Notes: generated by a model from the letters alone, not told the origin. A stretch of 33,917 bases of DNA from Thiobacillus sp. (GCA_024709685.1 JANJWF010000148.1:1-33917); one strand, 5' to 3'. Numbered from the stretch's first letter, positions 17,375 to 26,710 are shown. Numbers and translations: made by a program.

Positions 17375-17495
17375 AGGAGGTCTCCGCGGCAAAATCGCCC
17401 TGACGGCCTGCGGCCGTTGCGCGTTTTGGCTTCGCCGCTGCGCTGCCTTGCGGCAGCTGGTCGCCGCGGTTGGCGATCAGGATTTTTTCAAACAT
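17340..17495. repeat. 35-bp direct repeat of the accC 5' end
   Basis: Bases 17340-17374 (the first 35 bp of accC, reverse strand) are repeated without mismatch at 17461-17495, a period of 121 bp. The 86 bp between are GC-rich with short palindromes and do not resemble accC beyond the repeat. The upstream copy keeps its ATG. A partial duplication during an insertion or rearrangement in this gap is likely. Confidence 0.9.
17367..17495 (-). other. 42-codon leader frame created by the accC 5' duplication
   Basis: Starting from the duplicated ATG at 17495 the frame reads [11 protein letters not shown], identical to AccC for 11 codons, then diverges. It ends in TGA at 17369-17367, which overlaps the accC ATG (17374-17372) in another frame. 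Translation could therefore be coupled to accC. There is no clear ribosome-binding site upstream, so it may be untranslated. Confidence 0.3.
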
Positions 17496-17500
17496 GTCTG

Positions 17501-17612
17501 TAGGGGCTAGGAGATAGGAGCTAGGGGCTAGGGTTGGAGTTGCTTCACGGATTGCGGTGCACCGCGTGCCGAGTGATTTCCCTGATTCCTAACTCCTAAT
17601 TCCTAGCCCCTG
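17501..17612. repeat. Heptamer inverted-repeat element, copy E (accB-accC gap)
   Basis: The left arm (17501-17533) is the most regular array: TAGGGGC, TAGGAGA, TAGGAGC, TAGGGGC, TAGGG. The right arm (17580-17612) reversed reads CAGGGGC, TAGGAAT, TAGGAGT, TAGGAAT, CAGGG. By eye the arms match at 25 of 33 positions and several mismatches would be G-U pairs in RNA. It lies just downstream of the accB stop. Confidence 0.88.
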
Positions 17613-17618
17613 CCTTTC

Positions 17619-18065
17619 TCAAGCAATAACAAACAGCGGCTCGCCGTATTCGACCGGCTGGCCGTTTTCGACCAGGATGGCCTTGATGACGCCGCCCTGA
17701 TCCGCTTCGATTTCGTTCAGCAGCTTCATCGCTTCGATGATGCACAGCGTGTCGCCGGCATTCACGCTCTGGCCGACTTCGGCAAAGTTCTTGGAGCCGG
17801 GAGCCGGGGCACGGTAGAAGGTGCCGACCATGGGCGAGCGCACGATGTGGCCCTCGGGCATCGCTTCTTCGGCCGGGGCTGCCGCGGTGGGCGCAGCAGC
17901 GGGTGCAGGCGCCTGCATCATCTGCGGCGCGTGCGCCATCATCATGGGGGTGCCGGCGATGCTCTTGGCGATGCGGACCTTTTCTTCGCCTTCAGTGATT
18001 TCAAGTTCGGCGATGCCGGAAGCTTCGACCAGATCAATGAGCTTTTTCAGTTTTCTGAGATCCAT
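17619..18065 (-). CDS. accB: Acetyl-CoA carboxylase biotin carboxyl carrier protein
   Basis: A 148-residue BCCP. N-terminal [21 protein letters not shown] begins the carrier, a flexible Ala/Pro-rich linker follows (about 45-68), and the C-terminal biotinyl domain has the biotinylated Lys114 in [13 protein letters not shown]. AccB carries carboxybiotin between AccC and the AccAD transferase. The ATG at 18065 lies inside the end of aroQ (32-bp overlap), so the two are co-transcribed. The longer in-frame extension to 18311 runs through aroQ and is rejected. Confidence 0.96.
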   Translation of the reverse strand: MDLRKLKKLIDLVEASGIAELEITEGEEKVRIAKSIAGTPMMMAHAPQMMQAPAPAAAPTAAAPAEEAMPEGHIVRSPMVGTFYRAPAPGSKNFAEVGQSVNAGDTLCIIEAMKLLNEIEADQGGVIKAILVENGQPVEYGEPLFVIA

Positions 18066-18564
18066 GGGGAGTCCTGTTTTGCAGATAGCGCAGCGCGTAT
18101 TCCAGCGCCAGTTCGTAGCCGTGTGCGCCGAGACCGGATACCACGCCGACGGCGAGGTCGGAAAAGTACGAATGGTGGCGGAACGGCTCGCGCGCGTAGA
18201 TGTTGGAAAGGTGAACTTCGACGAAAGGAATGGCAGTGGCAGCCAGGGCATCGCGCAGGGCGACGCTGGTGTGGGTGTGACCCGCCGGGTTGATGATGAT
18301 GAAGTCGACATGGTCGCGCGCAGCCTGGTGGATGCGGTCGATCAGGGCGCCTTCGTGGTTGTGCTGAAAGGTTTCGACCTGTGCGCCGGCTGTTTCGCCG
18401 CGGCTGACCAGTGAGCGGTTGACGTCATCGAGGGTGGCAAGACCGTAATGCTTGGGTTCGCGGCTGCCCAGCAGGTTCAGGTTGGGGCCGTGCAGAACCA
18501 GCACGTGCGGGTGCAGGCTGGGGACCGTTTTCGCTGGCGTGCGGCTGGTTCGCTTAGTCGTCAT
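18034..18564 (-). CDS. aroQ: 3-dehydroquinate dehydratase, type II
   Basis: A 176-residue type II dehydroquinase of the shikimate pathway. Motifs are [15 protein letters not shown], the [15 protein letters not shown] segment, and [17 protein letters not shown] with the active-site region. The ATG at 18564 gives about 20 extra N-terminal residues (basic, Thr/Pro-rich) relative to the usual start just before LVLHGPN; no better ATG is present. The C-terminus also runs on ([13 protein letters not shown]) into accB by 32 bp. The aroQ-accB-accC order is conserved in many proteobacteria. Confidence 0.93.
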   Translation of the reverse strand: MTTKRTSRTPAKTVPSLHPHVLVLHGPNLNLLGSREPKHYGLATLDDVNRSLVSRGETAGAQVETFQHNHEGALIDRIHQAARDHVDFIIINPAGHTHTSVALRDALAATAIPFVEVHLSNIYAREPFRHHSYFSDLAVGVVSGLGAHGYELALEYALRYLQNRTPHGSQKTEKAH

Positions 18565-18619
18565 GGCGGCGGAGTTTGCCGTAAATGGGGGTGAATTGTC
18601 CAGATATTGATGCCAATTT

Positions 18620-19147
18620 TCAATTATGCGCCGATTCCAGCAACGCGGCGTCCAGTTGCGCACGCGGCAAGCGTCCAAGATGTGCCAGCACGATATTTCC
18701 GTCGCGATCGAGCACGATCGTATAAGGCAGGGCACCGGTCGGGTTGCCGAGCTGCCGTGCCAGGCTGTGGGCGGCGCCCTCGCCGATCAGGATCGGGTAG
18801 TTGACCGGCTGGCGCTGCAAAAATTGATCGATACGGGTCGGATTGTCGATGGCGATGCCGACAAACTCGACGCCCTTCGCACGATGCTTGGTCCGCAGTG
18901 CGATAAATTCAGGAATTTCCTCGCGGCAAGGCGCACACCAGCTGGCCCAGAAGTTCAACACTAGAACCTGGCCGCGCCATTGCGAAAGCGGTTGAGGCTG
19001 GCCCCGCAGGTCGGGAAAACTGAGTTGCCATAATGCATCGACGGGTGCGGCGGGCGCCTGTGGCGCGTAGCGCTTCTGCGCAAGCCACAACCCGGTCGAC
19101 AGGGCGGCCAGCGCCAGCGGAATGACAAACAGCAGTGTTTTCCGCAT
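18620..19147 (-). CDS. TlpA/ResA-like membrane-anchored thiol-disulfide oxidoreductase
   Basis: A 175-residue periplasmic thioredoxin-fold protein. An uncleaved signal anchor is at about 4-23. The redox motif is WCAPC (CAPC at 71-74) in [19 protein letters not shown], and the cis-Pro loop is [10 protein letters not shown]. It lies 31 bp after the CcsA-type gene on the same strand. The likely role is to reduce apocytochrome CxxCH cysteines before haem attachment (ResA/CcsX function). The alternative is a general TlpA reductase; the context favours cytochrome c assembly. Confidence 0.87.
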   Translation of the reverse strand: MRKTLLFVIPLALAALSTGLWLAQKRYAPQAPAAPVDALWQLSFPDLRGQPQPLSQWRGQVLVLNFWASWCAPCREEIPEFIALRTKHRAKGVEFVGIAIDNPTRIDQFLQRQPVNYPILIGEGAAHSLARQLGNPTGALPYTIVLDRDGNIVLAHLGRLPRAQLDAALLESAHN

Positions 19148-19178
19148 GGTGCGCCGCGGGGGCCGCCAGAAGGCCGCC

Positions 19179-20318
19179 CTATAGCTCGCCGTAGGAATGC
19201 AGCCCGGACAGGAACATGTTCACGCCGAGGAAGGCAAAGGTGGTGACGACCAAGCCGATCACAGCCCACCATGCCAGCATTGGCCCGCGCAGGCCCTTGA
19301 CCAGGCGGATGTGCAGCCAGGCCGCGTAGTTCAGCCACACGATCAGCGCCCAGGTCTCCTTCGGATCCCATGACCAGTAGCCGCCCCACGCATCAGCTGC
19401 CCACATCGCACCGAGGATGGTGGCAATTGTGAAGAAGGCAAAGCCGACCGCGACGACCTTGTACATGACATCGTCGATCACTTCCAGCTTCGGCAGGCGG
19501 CTGGCAAGGATGCCGCGCGCGGCAAGCAGATAGGCGACGCCCAGCATGGCGGCGATGGAGAAGGCGCCATAGCCGACGAAATTGGCGGGCACATGCAGCT
19601 TCATCCACCAGGATTTGAGCGCAGGCACCAGCGGCTGGATTTCGTGCGCGCCGCGGTCGAAGGTGTACCACAGAATGAAGCCGACCGCGGCGGAGATCAC
19701 CAGCAGCACGAAGGCGCCCATCTGGCGTGTCTGGTAGCGCGCTTCGTAATACAGATACATCATCGCGGTGATCAGGCAGAACAGCACGAATACTTCATAC
19801 AGGTTGGATACGGGGATGTGGCCGATATCCGTGCCGATGAGGTAGGACTCGTACCAGCGCACCATCAGACCGACAAAGCCGAGCGCTACCGCCGACCAGG
19901 TGAGCGCGCTGCCAGTCTTCATCGTGAACTCCGAACGTGCCAGCATGCCGCCCCAGTAGGCCAGCGTCGCGAGTCCGAACAGCGCGCACATCCACATGAT
20001 GGCCGCCTGGCTGGAGATCAGGTACTTGAGAAAGAAGGCCTCCTCCATGCGCGCCAGGTTGCCCTGGTACTGGCTGACGGCGAACAGACTGATTGCGCCG
20101 ACGACGATGAACAGGGGACGGAACGGTTTCCAGAACCAGCCAAACACCACCAGCGACGGAACCGCCGCCAGCAGGATGGCCTTTTCATAGATATCCATGT
20201 ATTCGCCGAAGCGCGACAGGGTAAAAATGCCGCTCGCTGCGACGATGGCGGCGAACAGCCAGTCGAGCAATGACAGCCGCTTCAGCAGCGGGGCGGGGCG
20301 ATTGAGGACGAGTTCCAT
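19179..20318 (-). CDS. ccsB: System II cytochrome c biogenesis protein, CcsA/ResC type (often annotated CcsB)
   Basis: A 379-residue polytopic inner-membrane protein with about eight hydrophobic segments. The haem-handling WWD signature is near the C-terminus (about 311-339), with core GGYWSWDPKETWALIVW. Conserved His residues flank it (VPANFVGYGAFS region and WLHIRL). With ResB it forms the haem exporter and cytochrome c synthase. A GGAGG ribosome-binding site lies about 9 bp before the ATG, and the gene begins 15 bp after the resB stop. The symbol varies by lineage (ccsA, ccsB, resC). Confidence 0.93.
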   Translation of the reverse strand: MELVLNRPAPLLKRLSLLDWLFAAIVAASGIFTLSRFGEYMDIYEKAILLAAVPSLVVFGWFWKPFRPLFIVVGAISLFAVSQYQGNLARMEEAFFLKYLISSQAAIMWMCALFGLATLAYWGGMLARSEFTMKTGSALTWSAVALGFVGLMVRWYESYLIGTDIGHIPVSNLYEVFVLFCLITAMMYLYYEARYQTRQMGAFVLLVISAAVGFILWYTFDRGAHEIQPLVPALKSWWMKLHVPANFVGYGAFSIAAMLGVAYLLAARGILASRLPKLEVIDDVMYKVVAVGFAFFTIATILGAMWAADAWGGYWSWDPKETWALIVWLNYAAWLHIRLVKGLRGPMLAWWAVIGLVVTTFAFLGVNMFLSGLHSYGEL

Positions 20319-20333
20319 GATGAAGCCTCCGGA

Positions 20334-22346
20334 TTATTTCGCCAGCGCATCGAGCGCCTGCGCGTGCTGGGTGAATTCATTCTCGAAATCGATGGTGTGC
20401 TTGGCCGACGACATGGCAAGCAGCACGTGGCCAGGCTTGATGCGCAGCCAGACGCGGCGTTCGCGTACGTAGAACATGAAGAATACGCCGAGCGTCAGCA
20501 AAAGCGAACCGAAATAGACCACGTTCTTTCCAGGCGAGCGGGTGAGCTGCAGGCCGCTCGCTTTGACCTCGTCGTACTGCATCAGTTGCAGATAAACCGG
20601 CGAGTTGTAGACGAACAGGTCACTGACGCTACTGAGCGTGTCGCGCACCAGCCAGCCGGTGGCGTCGTCGGACGTGGGCGGGGGCAGGCCCGCCTGGCGG
20701 TTGGCGACCTGCAACGCCTCGAACGCAGTGAGTTCCAGAATGCGCAGATAGGTGGCTGCTGCTTTTTCGCGCTCGGCTTCGGGCACTCCACCCTCGATGA
20801 ATTGCCCGAGCGACTGGAAGCCGCCCTTGGCAAACAGCGCCAGCACCTGGGTGGCGCTGAACTTCAGCCGTTCCTCGATTTCCGTTCCCCAGTTTTCCTT
20901 CGGCAACGCCTGGCGGGCGAAGCGGGCGGCGATTTCGGGACGCAATTCCGCGTTCAGCAGCGCGCCGCGCAGGCGCATGAAGGTGTCGATCTTGCCGTCG
21001 GCATCGAGCGGCATGCGCAGGTATTGGAGGGGTTCGTTCGGCGCATCGCGCACTCCCGACATCATGTACCAGCGCCCATCAAGCTCCAGCGGCAGCATGT
21101 AGTTGGAAAACTCGCGCGCCTGTCCGCGTGCATCGCGCAGCTTGTACTGGAAGCTCGGACCGACGTTGCGCAGATGCTTCTTGTCGCTGACCGGGCTGCC
21201 GCCGAGCACGCTCATGGTGTCGCGGGAGGCCTCGGCTTCGTCACCCATGTTTTCGATGTTGAATGGACGGAAATCGACGAATTCCAGGGTGTAGGTGCTC
21301 GCCGCGCTGGCGAGGGTGGTTTTTTGGTAAACCGTGCCATCGATGGGGAAGGACACGGCTGTCGGGGTGAACAGGTTCCAGCCACGCAGCGTCAGGCGGG
21401 TGCCGCCGTCGGCGAAGCTCGCCTGGTAGATGGCGATTCCGTCCTGGATCAGTGGGTGGTTGACGGCGATCGTCGCTTCGCGGATTTTCTTGCCCGAGCG
21501 GTCGAACAGTTCGACGTCGCTCTCGAAGTTCTTCGGCTGGCCGCTGCTGTAGTGCTCGATGCGGAAATCTTTCAAGGCCACGCTGAAGGGCAGGTCCTGT
21601 ACCAGGTAGCCGTCGGCCACATTCAGAAAGACCACGTCCGCACTCGATCCTTCGGGGATCTGGACGCTGCCGCGGAACGACGGATTGGAAGGCGACAGAC
21701 GCGAGATCGCCGGTACCTGGCTTTGCGGGATGTCGCGCTTCTCGATCTTCTTGTAGCCCAGAAGTTGCTGTGCCTTGAACACCAGATTGCCGTCCATCAG
21801 GCCGCCAATGCAGATCATCACGATGGCCGAATGCGCCAGAAAGTAGCCGAGGCGGTTCCAGCTGCCGGCCTTGGCGGCCAGCAGCACGCCGCCGTCGCGC
21901 GGCAGGCTCCTGACCTTGTAGCCCTTGCCTTCGAGATACTGTTTGGCGTTCGCGGCCAGTGCCTCGGGCGCAAGGGTTGTCGCCACTTCGTGCTTGTGCC
22001 TGAACGCGTTGAGCGACTGGTCGCTGACGTGCTCGCGAAAGCTCTTCATCTCCCGCGTGAAATTCGGTGCGTTGCGCCAGATGCACACGCTGGTGGAGAT
22101 GACCAGGAAAGAGAGGATGAGCAGGAACCAGCCGGCGTGGTAGACGTCGTACAGCCCCAGTTTCTCGAATACCTGGAACCAGAAGGGGCCGAACTGGATG
22201 ATGTAGTTGCTGTAGGGTTCGGCCTGCTTGAGTACCGTGCCGATGATGGAGGCGACGGCGAGGATGGACAGCAGGCTGATGGCGAAACGCATCGAGCTCA
22301 GCAACTCGAACACGGACTTGCCGAAGGAGTGGGGGGCAGGCTTCAT
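20334..22346 (-). CDS. resB: System II cytochrome c biogenesis protein ResB
   Basis: A 670-residue inner-membrane protein with three N-terminal transmembrane helices (about 20-40, 75-95, 165-187), a large periplasmic domain and one C-terminal helix (about 615-635, [20 protein letters not shown]). The opening [26 protein letters not shown] is characteristic of ResB/Ccs1. It binds apocytochrome c and partners the CcsA-type protein. It lies in the operon c4-resB-ccsA-tlpA, 85 bp after the cytochrome gene with a perfect 13-bp hairpin between them. No Shine-Dalgarno is evident. Confidence 0.94.
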   Translation of the reverse strand: MKPAPHSFGKSVFELLSSMRFAISLLSILAVASIIGTVLKQAEPYSNYIIQFGPFWFQVFEKLGLYDVYHAGWFLLILSFLVISTSVCIWRNAPNFTREMKSFREHVSDQSLNAFRHKHEVATTLAPEALAANAKQYLEGKGYKVRSLPRDGGVLLAAKAGSWNRLGYFLAHSAIVMICIGGLMDGNLVFKAQQLLGYKKIEKRDIPQSQVPAISRLSPSNPSFRGSVQIPEGSSADVVFLNVADGYLVQDLPFSVALKDFRIEHYSSGQPKNFESDVELFDRSGKKIREATIAVNHPLIQDGIAIYQASFADGGTRLTLRGWNLFTPTAVSFPIDGTVYQKTTLASAASTYTLEFVDFRPFNIENMGDEAEASRDTMSVLGGSPVSDKKHLRNVGPSFQYKLRDARGQAREFSNYMLPLELDGRWYMMSGVRDAPNEPLQYLRMPLDADGKIDTFMRLRGALLNAELRPEIAARFARQALPKENWGTEIEERLKFSATQVLALFAKGGFQSLGQFIEGGVPEAEREKAAATYLRILELTAFEALQVANRQAGLPPPTSDDATGWLVRDTLSSVSDLFVYNSPVYLQLMQYDEVKASGLQLTRSPGKNVVYFGSLLLTLGVFFMFYVRERRVWLRIKPGHVLLAMSSAKHTIDFENEFTQHAQALDALAK

Positions 22347-22379
22347 GGAGGGGTGGCAGCAATATCCTGGGGCACAAGT

Positions 22380-22409
22380 GAGAAAGGGTGACTTGCGTCA
22401 CCCTTTCTC
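22380..22409. other. Perfect 13-bp hairpin between cytochrome c4 and resB
   Basis: GAGAAAGGGTGAC (22380-22392) pairs perfectly with GTCACCCTTTCTC (22397-22409) around a four-base loop. No T-tract follows on either strand. It is likely an attenuating or 3'-stabilising structure that lets cytochrome c4 mRNA accumulate over resB, rather than a full terminator. Confidence 0.6.
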
Positions 22410-22431
22410 GACTCAGGTGCGGCCGATAAGT

Positions 22432-23058
22432 TTAGCGCAAACCCTGAATATAAGATGCCACCGCCTTCATGTCGGCGTCGCTCATCTTGGCGGCAATGGT
22501 GCGCATCATCTTGGCGGCGTCATTGGAACGCTCGCCGAGGCGGAACGCGTTCAGCTGCACATAGGTGTAGTCGGCATGCTGGCCGGCCAGGCGCGGGAAC
22601 TGGACAGGAACCCCATTGCCCTGGGGGCCGTGGCAGGAGGCGCATGCCGGAACACCCGTGCCCTGCACGCCGCCGCGGTAGATTTTCTGGCCGAGCAGCG
22701 CCTGCTGCTGATCCTTGGAGGTGTCGGGCTTGGGCTGCTGGGCGGCGAAATAGGCGGACACGTTCAGCATGTCTTGCGGGCTCAGGCCGGCAACCATGCC
22801 TGCCATGATGGCGTTCTGGCGGGCGCCCGATTTGAACTCGGTGAGCTGCTTGTTGATGTATTCGGCATTGAGGCCGGCAATCTTGGGGTTTGCCGGAATG
22901 ACGCTGTTTCCATCCGCCGAGTGGCACGCCGCACAAACCTGGTTGACAATGCTTTCTCCCGCTTTGGGATCGCCTTTGCTGGCCGGGGCAGCGGCAGGTG
23001 TGGCGGCAAAAGCGGAGGTGGAGGCCAAAGCGGCGACCAGAGAGACGACGAGTTTCAT
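22432..23058 (-). CDS. Dihaem cytochrome c4
   Basis: A 208-residue periplasmic dihaem cytochrome. A cleavable signal peptide ends near ASTSAFA-AT. Two homologous c-type domains carry haem motifs CAACH (42-46) and CASCH (139-143), with distal Met candidates in the [10 protein letters not shown] and [11 protein letters not shown] segments. Cytochrome c4 passes electrons from the bc1 complex to terminal oxidases. The ATG at 23058 has an AGGAG ribosome-binding site 8 bp upstream; a TTG one codon earlier is not needed. The gene is transcribed divergently from engB. Its location ahead of the System II assembly genes couples substrate and maturation machinery. Confidence 0.93.
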   Translation of the reverse strand: MKLVVSLVAALASTSAFAATPAAAPASKGDPKAGESIVNQVCAACHSADGNSVIPANPKIAGLNAEYINKQLTEFKSGARQNAIMAGMVAGLSPQDMLNVSAYFAAQQPKPDTSKDQQQALLGQKIYRGGVQGTGVPACASCHGPQGNGVPVQFPRLAGQHADYTYVQLNAFRLGERSNDAAKMMRTIAAKMSDADMKAVASYIQGLR

Positions 23059-23097
23059 CAAAAGCTCCTGAGGCTTGCAAAACTTGGGAAAAAATGT

Positions 23098-23126
23098 AGT
23101 TTAGCGGCAACTAATATGACTGCCAA
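23098..23126 (-). promoter_or_regulatory. Predicted sigma-70 promoter of the cytochrome c4 operon
   Basis: On the minus strand, TTGGCA (23126-23121) is a five-of-six -35 box, a 17-bp spacer follows, then TAAACT (23103-23098) as a four-of-six -10 box. A start near 23091 would give a leader of about 33 bases. The -35 lies within the first codons of engB on the opposite strand. Confidence 0.55.
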
Positions 23127-23745
23127 GCCTGTGCTCAATCGCGCCCAATTCCACACTTCGGTCGCCCAGCTGGGCGATTTGCCCTACAGTCGCGCGGAAA
23201 TTGCGTTTGCGGGACGGTCCAATGCGGGAAAATCGAGCGCAATCAACCTCTTAACTCGTAAAAACCGGCTGGCGTTCACCTCCAAGACACCGGGGCGAAC
23301 CCAGCTCATCAATTTTTTCGAGCTGGATGCCGACACTTATCTGGTCGACTTGCCGGGCTATGGTTACGCAAAAGTGCCGCCCGCCGTGAAGGCGAAATGG
23401 GAGAACCTGCTGTCGCGTTACCTGCAGGAGCGTGAAGCGCTGGTCGGGATGGTGCTGATCATGGATGCGCGTCATCCGCTCACCTCGCTGGATCGGCAGA
23501 TGCTCGACTGGTTCACCCCTACCGGCAAGCCGGTGCACATCCTGCTGTCGAAGGCTGACAAGCTTTCCAACAGCGAAAAAGCGCTCACCCTGCGGCGCGT
23601 CAAGCAGGAACTCGCCGCACCGGCCAGCGTCACTGTTCAGTTGTTTTCCAGCCTGTCGCGGCTGGGCGTCGAGGATGCGGCGACCGTGATCGAAGGCTGG
23701 CTTGCTCAGGGCCAGCCCCCCGCGGCTTTGCAGGCCGCAGAATAG
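23116..23745 (+). CDS. engB: Ribosome-biogenesis GTPase EngB (YihA/YsxC)
   Basis: A 209-residue TRAFAC GTPase needed for 50S subunit assembly. G1 is GRSNAGKSS (33-41), G2 TPGRT, G3 [10 protein letters not shown] (from 78) and G4 LSKADKL. The length matches the family. The ATG at 23116 is the first plausible start; the long upstream frame back to 22228 runs antisense through cytochrome c4 and is rejected. The ribosome-binding site is weak. The gap to the divergent cytochrome gene is only 57 bp, so the two promoters overlap. Confidence 0.95.
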   Translation: MTAKPVLNRAQFHTSVAQLGDLPYSRAEIAFAGRSNAGKSSAINLLTRKNRLAFTSKTPGRTQLINFFELDADTYLVDLPGYGYAKVPPAVKAKWENLLSRYLQEREALVGMVLIMDARHPLTSLDRQMLDWFTPTGKPVHILLSKADKLSNSEKALTLRRVKQELAAPASVTVQLFSSLSRLGVEDAATVIEGWLAQGQPPAALQAAE

Positions 23746-23758
23746 CGCCCAACAAAAA

Positions 23759-23853
23759 GCCCCGACCAAGGGAGGGATCGGGGCAAAAAATGCCTTAAGG
23801 GGATTAAGGCATCCCGCTCAGGGAGGAGAAGCGGGAGACGATCGAAACCGTCT
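23759..23853. ncRNA. Structured RNA-like region between engB and hemB (four hairpins)
   Basis: Four consecutive hairpins are readable. H1 is GCCCCGA/TCGGGGC (23759-23784), H2 TGCCTTAA/TTAAGGCA (23791-23811), H3 TCCCGCT/AGCGGGA (23812-23836) and H4 AGACG/CGTCT (23836-23853). The loops of H1, H2 and H3 each contain GGA within a G-rich run (GGGAGGGA, GGGGA, GGGAGGA). Only a short T5 run at 23874-23878 follows, so termination is unclear. It could be the hemB 5' leader, the engB 3' end, or a small RNA. A 'hemB RNA motif' is described upstream of hemB in Burkholderia; identity with this one is untested. Confidence 0.55.
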
Positions 23854-23868
23854 GCTAACTCAGAGTAG

Positions 23869-24924
<1,056 letters not shown>

Positions 24925-24954
24925 TGGGCTGTCTCATGCTTTAAGCTTTCGATC

Positions 24955-24986
24955 AGTTGTTGCCGAAATATTGTTTGGCAGCAACT
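24955..24986. repeat. Inverted repeat upstream of the FeeM-like gene
   Basis: AGTTGTTGCC (24955-24964) and GGCAGCAACT (24977-24986) are inverted copies with one mismatch (a G-U pair in RNA) around a 12-base AT-rich spacer. It lies 50 bp upstream of the GNAT gene and 31 bp after hemB. There is no T-tract, so it is a better candidate operator or leader hairpin than a terminator. Confidence 0.45.
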
Positions 24987-25035
24987 AAAGGGCAACGAGC
25001 ATGATCAAACTGCATTCATCGCGTACAACCGGAAC

Positions 25036-25824
25036 ATGCCTGATACCCGCAAACTGCCATTTGGCATCAAGAACCGGCAACGTGACCCCGATGAATGGGA
25101 CAAGACCATCGTTGCCTTCCAGTCGCCTTACCGACTGACGGATTTGTGCATCGATCAGAGCAACGAGCCGACTGGCGAGTCCAAAACCCGCAAGCAGGAA
25201 TTCAAGGTGCGGCTGGCCACCAGCGAGGACCGGCGCAAATCGGCGAGCCTGCTGATCGAAAAAATGTACAGCTGGCGCGGCTACGATGCCGATGTCCTGC
25301 ACCAGGATCCCAACAAGATCACCCTGATGGCTTACCAGGGAGACGTAGTGGTGGGCACTCTCACGCTGGGCCTGGACTCCCCGGATGGCTTGGTGGTCGA
25401 CCAGCTTTACAAGCGCGAGGCTGACCAGTTGCGGGACGCCGGGAGAAAGCCTTGCGATATTACGCGGCTCGCCGTGGATCAGGACATCAAGTCCAAAAGC
25501 GTGCTCGGCGCCTTGTTCCATCTGTCCTTTATCTATGGCCACACCATTCACCATGGCACGGATTTTCTGATCGAGGTGAACCCGCGCCATGTGCTTTTCT
25601 ATCAGCGCATGCTGGGATTCGAGCCGTTTGGAGAGGAAAAGATCTGCCCCCGCGTCAATGCGCCGGCTGTCCTGCTGCGACTGGATCTGGCGTATGCGGA
25701 TGAACAGATTGTCCGCCACGGCGGAACGGCGGCCACCGCCAAGGGGGTCAAATCGATTTATCCCTATTTCTTCTCGCGTGAGGATGAACTGGGTATTACC
25801 CAGCGGCTCCTGAGGGGAGAGTGA
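25036..25824 (+). CDS. GNAT-fold N-acyl amino acid synthase, FeeM-like
   Basis: A 262-residue acyltransferase. Residues about 55-220 form a GNAT fold of the FeeM / exosortase-associated acyltransferase type, related to LuxI autoinducer synthases. Visible features are VRLATSEDRRKSASLL, the CDITRLAVD strand (140-148) and the hallmark NPRHVLFYQRMLGFEPFG...CPRVNAPAVLL block (182-213). FeeM proteins transfer acyl chains from acyl-ACP to the amino group of an amino acid. The acceptor here is unknown. No signal peptide. The first about 25 residues are poorly defined and the ribosome-binding site is weak. The E1-like gene follows after 28 bp and a flavoprotein immediately after that, so the three form an operon. 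A PEP-CTERM-linked role is possible because a PEP-CTERM protein lies downstream. Confidence 0.78.
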   Translation: MPDTRKLPFGIKNRQRDPDEWDKTIVAFQSPYRLTDLCIDQSNEPTGESKTRKQEFKVRLATSEDRRKSASLLIEKMYSWRGYDADVLHQDPNKITLMAYQGDVVVGTLTLGLDSPDGLVVDQLYKREADQLRDAGRKPCDITRLAVDQDIKSKSVLGALFHLSFIYGHTIHHGTDFLIEVNPRHVLFYQRMLGFEPFGEEKICPRVNAPAVLLRLDLAYADEQIVRHGGTAATAKGVKSIYPYFFSREDELGITQRLLRGE

Positions 25825-25852
25825 CCATTTGCGGAGCGCCCGCACCGGCCCC

Positions 25853-26710
25853 ATGCAAACCTTCAACTATGACGAAGCGTTCTCCCGCAATATCGGCTGG
25901 TTGACCCGCCCCGAACAGGAAATGCTGCGCCACCAGCGGGTGGCGATTGCCGGTCTGGGGGGCGTGGGCGGCATCCACCTGTTGACGCTGTGCCGGCTGG
26001 GCATCGGCAAGTTCCACCTGGCTGATTTCGACTCGTTCGATCTGGCCAACTTCAATCGCCAGGCCGGCGCCACCGTTGGCAGCATCGGCCAACCCAAGCT
26101 CGACGTCATGATCCGGCAGGCGCGCGATATCAATCCCGAGCTCGAGATCACCGGCTTTGCCGACGGGGTCACCGAGGGCAATCTGGATGCCTTTCTCGAC
26201 GGCGTCGCGCTCTTCATCGACGGACTGGATTTCTTCGTGTTCGAGATGCGGCAGAAGGTCTTTGCCGCCTGCGCGGCGAAAGGCATTCCCGCCATCACCG
26301 CCGCCCCCCTTGGAATGGGGGCGGCGGTGCTCAATTTTCTGCCGGGCGGCATGAGTTTCGACGATTATTTTCGCCTGAACGAGGGCACCGAGGCGGAAAA
26401 GCCCGTGCGCTTCCTCATGGGACTCGCCCCGGCTCGTTTGCAGATGGGCTATCTGGCCGACCCCTCTGCGGTCGACTTCGCCAACCGCAAGGGGCCGTCC
26501 ACTATCATGGCGTGCCAGCTATGCGCCGGCATCGCCGCGACCGAGGCACTGAAGATCCTCCTCGGCCGCGGCCCGGTGCGGGCGGCGCCCACGGGCTACC
26601 ACTTCGACGCCTACCGCAACAAGCTGGCCCTGACTTGGCGGCCGGGCGGCAACCGCAATCCCCTGCAGCGGGCGCTCATCGCGCTGGCCAAACGCAAGCT
26701 CGGTCTATAA
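25853..26710 (+). CDS. E1-like adenylating enzyme of the ThiF/MoeB/HesA superfamily
   Basis: A 285-residue Rossmann-type adenylyltransferase. The nucleotide loop is GLGGVGG (34-40). ADFDSFDLANFNRQ (57-70) carries the acidic residues and Arg69 finger of the family, K82 follows in GQPKLD, and IDGLDFF (122-128) provides the Asp of the Mg-ATP site. Enzymes of this type activate a C-terminal carboxylate as acyl-AMP. Only one CxxC is seen (CQLC, 221-224), not the paired zinc knuckles of MoeB/ThiF, and no obvious E1 catalytic cysteine. The nitroreductase ATG follows its TAA with no gap. The start at 25853 was preferred over TTG at 25829. Substrate unknown; a role in molybdopterin or thiamine synthesis is not supported by the neighbours. 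Confidence 0.8.
   Translation: MQTFNYDEAFSRNIGWLTRPEQEMLRHQRVAIAGLGGVGGIHLLTLCRLGIGKFHLADFDSFDLANFNRQAGATVGSIGQPKLDVMIRQARDINPELEITGFADGVTEGNLDAFLDGVALFIDGLDFFVFEMRQKVFAACAAKGIPAITAAPLGMGAAVLNFLPGGMSFDDYFRLNEGTEAEKPVRFLMGLAPARLQMGYLADPSAVDFANRKGPSTIMACQLCAGIAATEALKILLGRGPVRAAPTGYHFDAYRNKLALTWRPGGNRNPLQRALIALAKRKLGL

Noticed and set aside
9637-17612. The heptamer inverted repeats as CRISPR arrays or insertion sequences
   Set aside because: Units are 7 bases with no spacers of constant length, no cas genes, no transposase frame and no target-site duplication that I can see.
20364-22391. A 675-codon open frame on the plus strand, antisense to resB
   Set aside because: Composition and lack of any recognisable domain mark it as a high-GC mirror of resB, whose own frame has clear family motifs.
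25001-25138. A 45-codon frame with an AGGG ribosome-binding site just before and overlapping the FeeM-like gene, which could be a precursor peptide of a RiPP-like system
   Set aside because: It overlaps the GNAT coding start in another frame, has no leader/core character (no Cys/Ser/Thr-rich core or repeated motif), and nothing else supports it. Kept only as something to look for in relatives.
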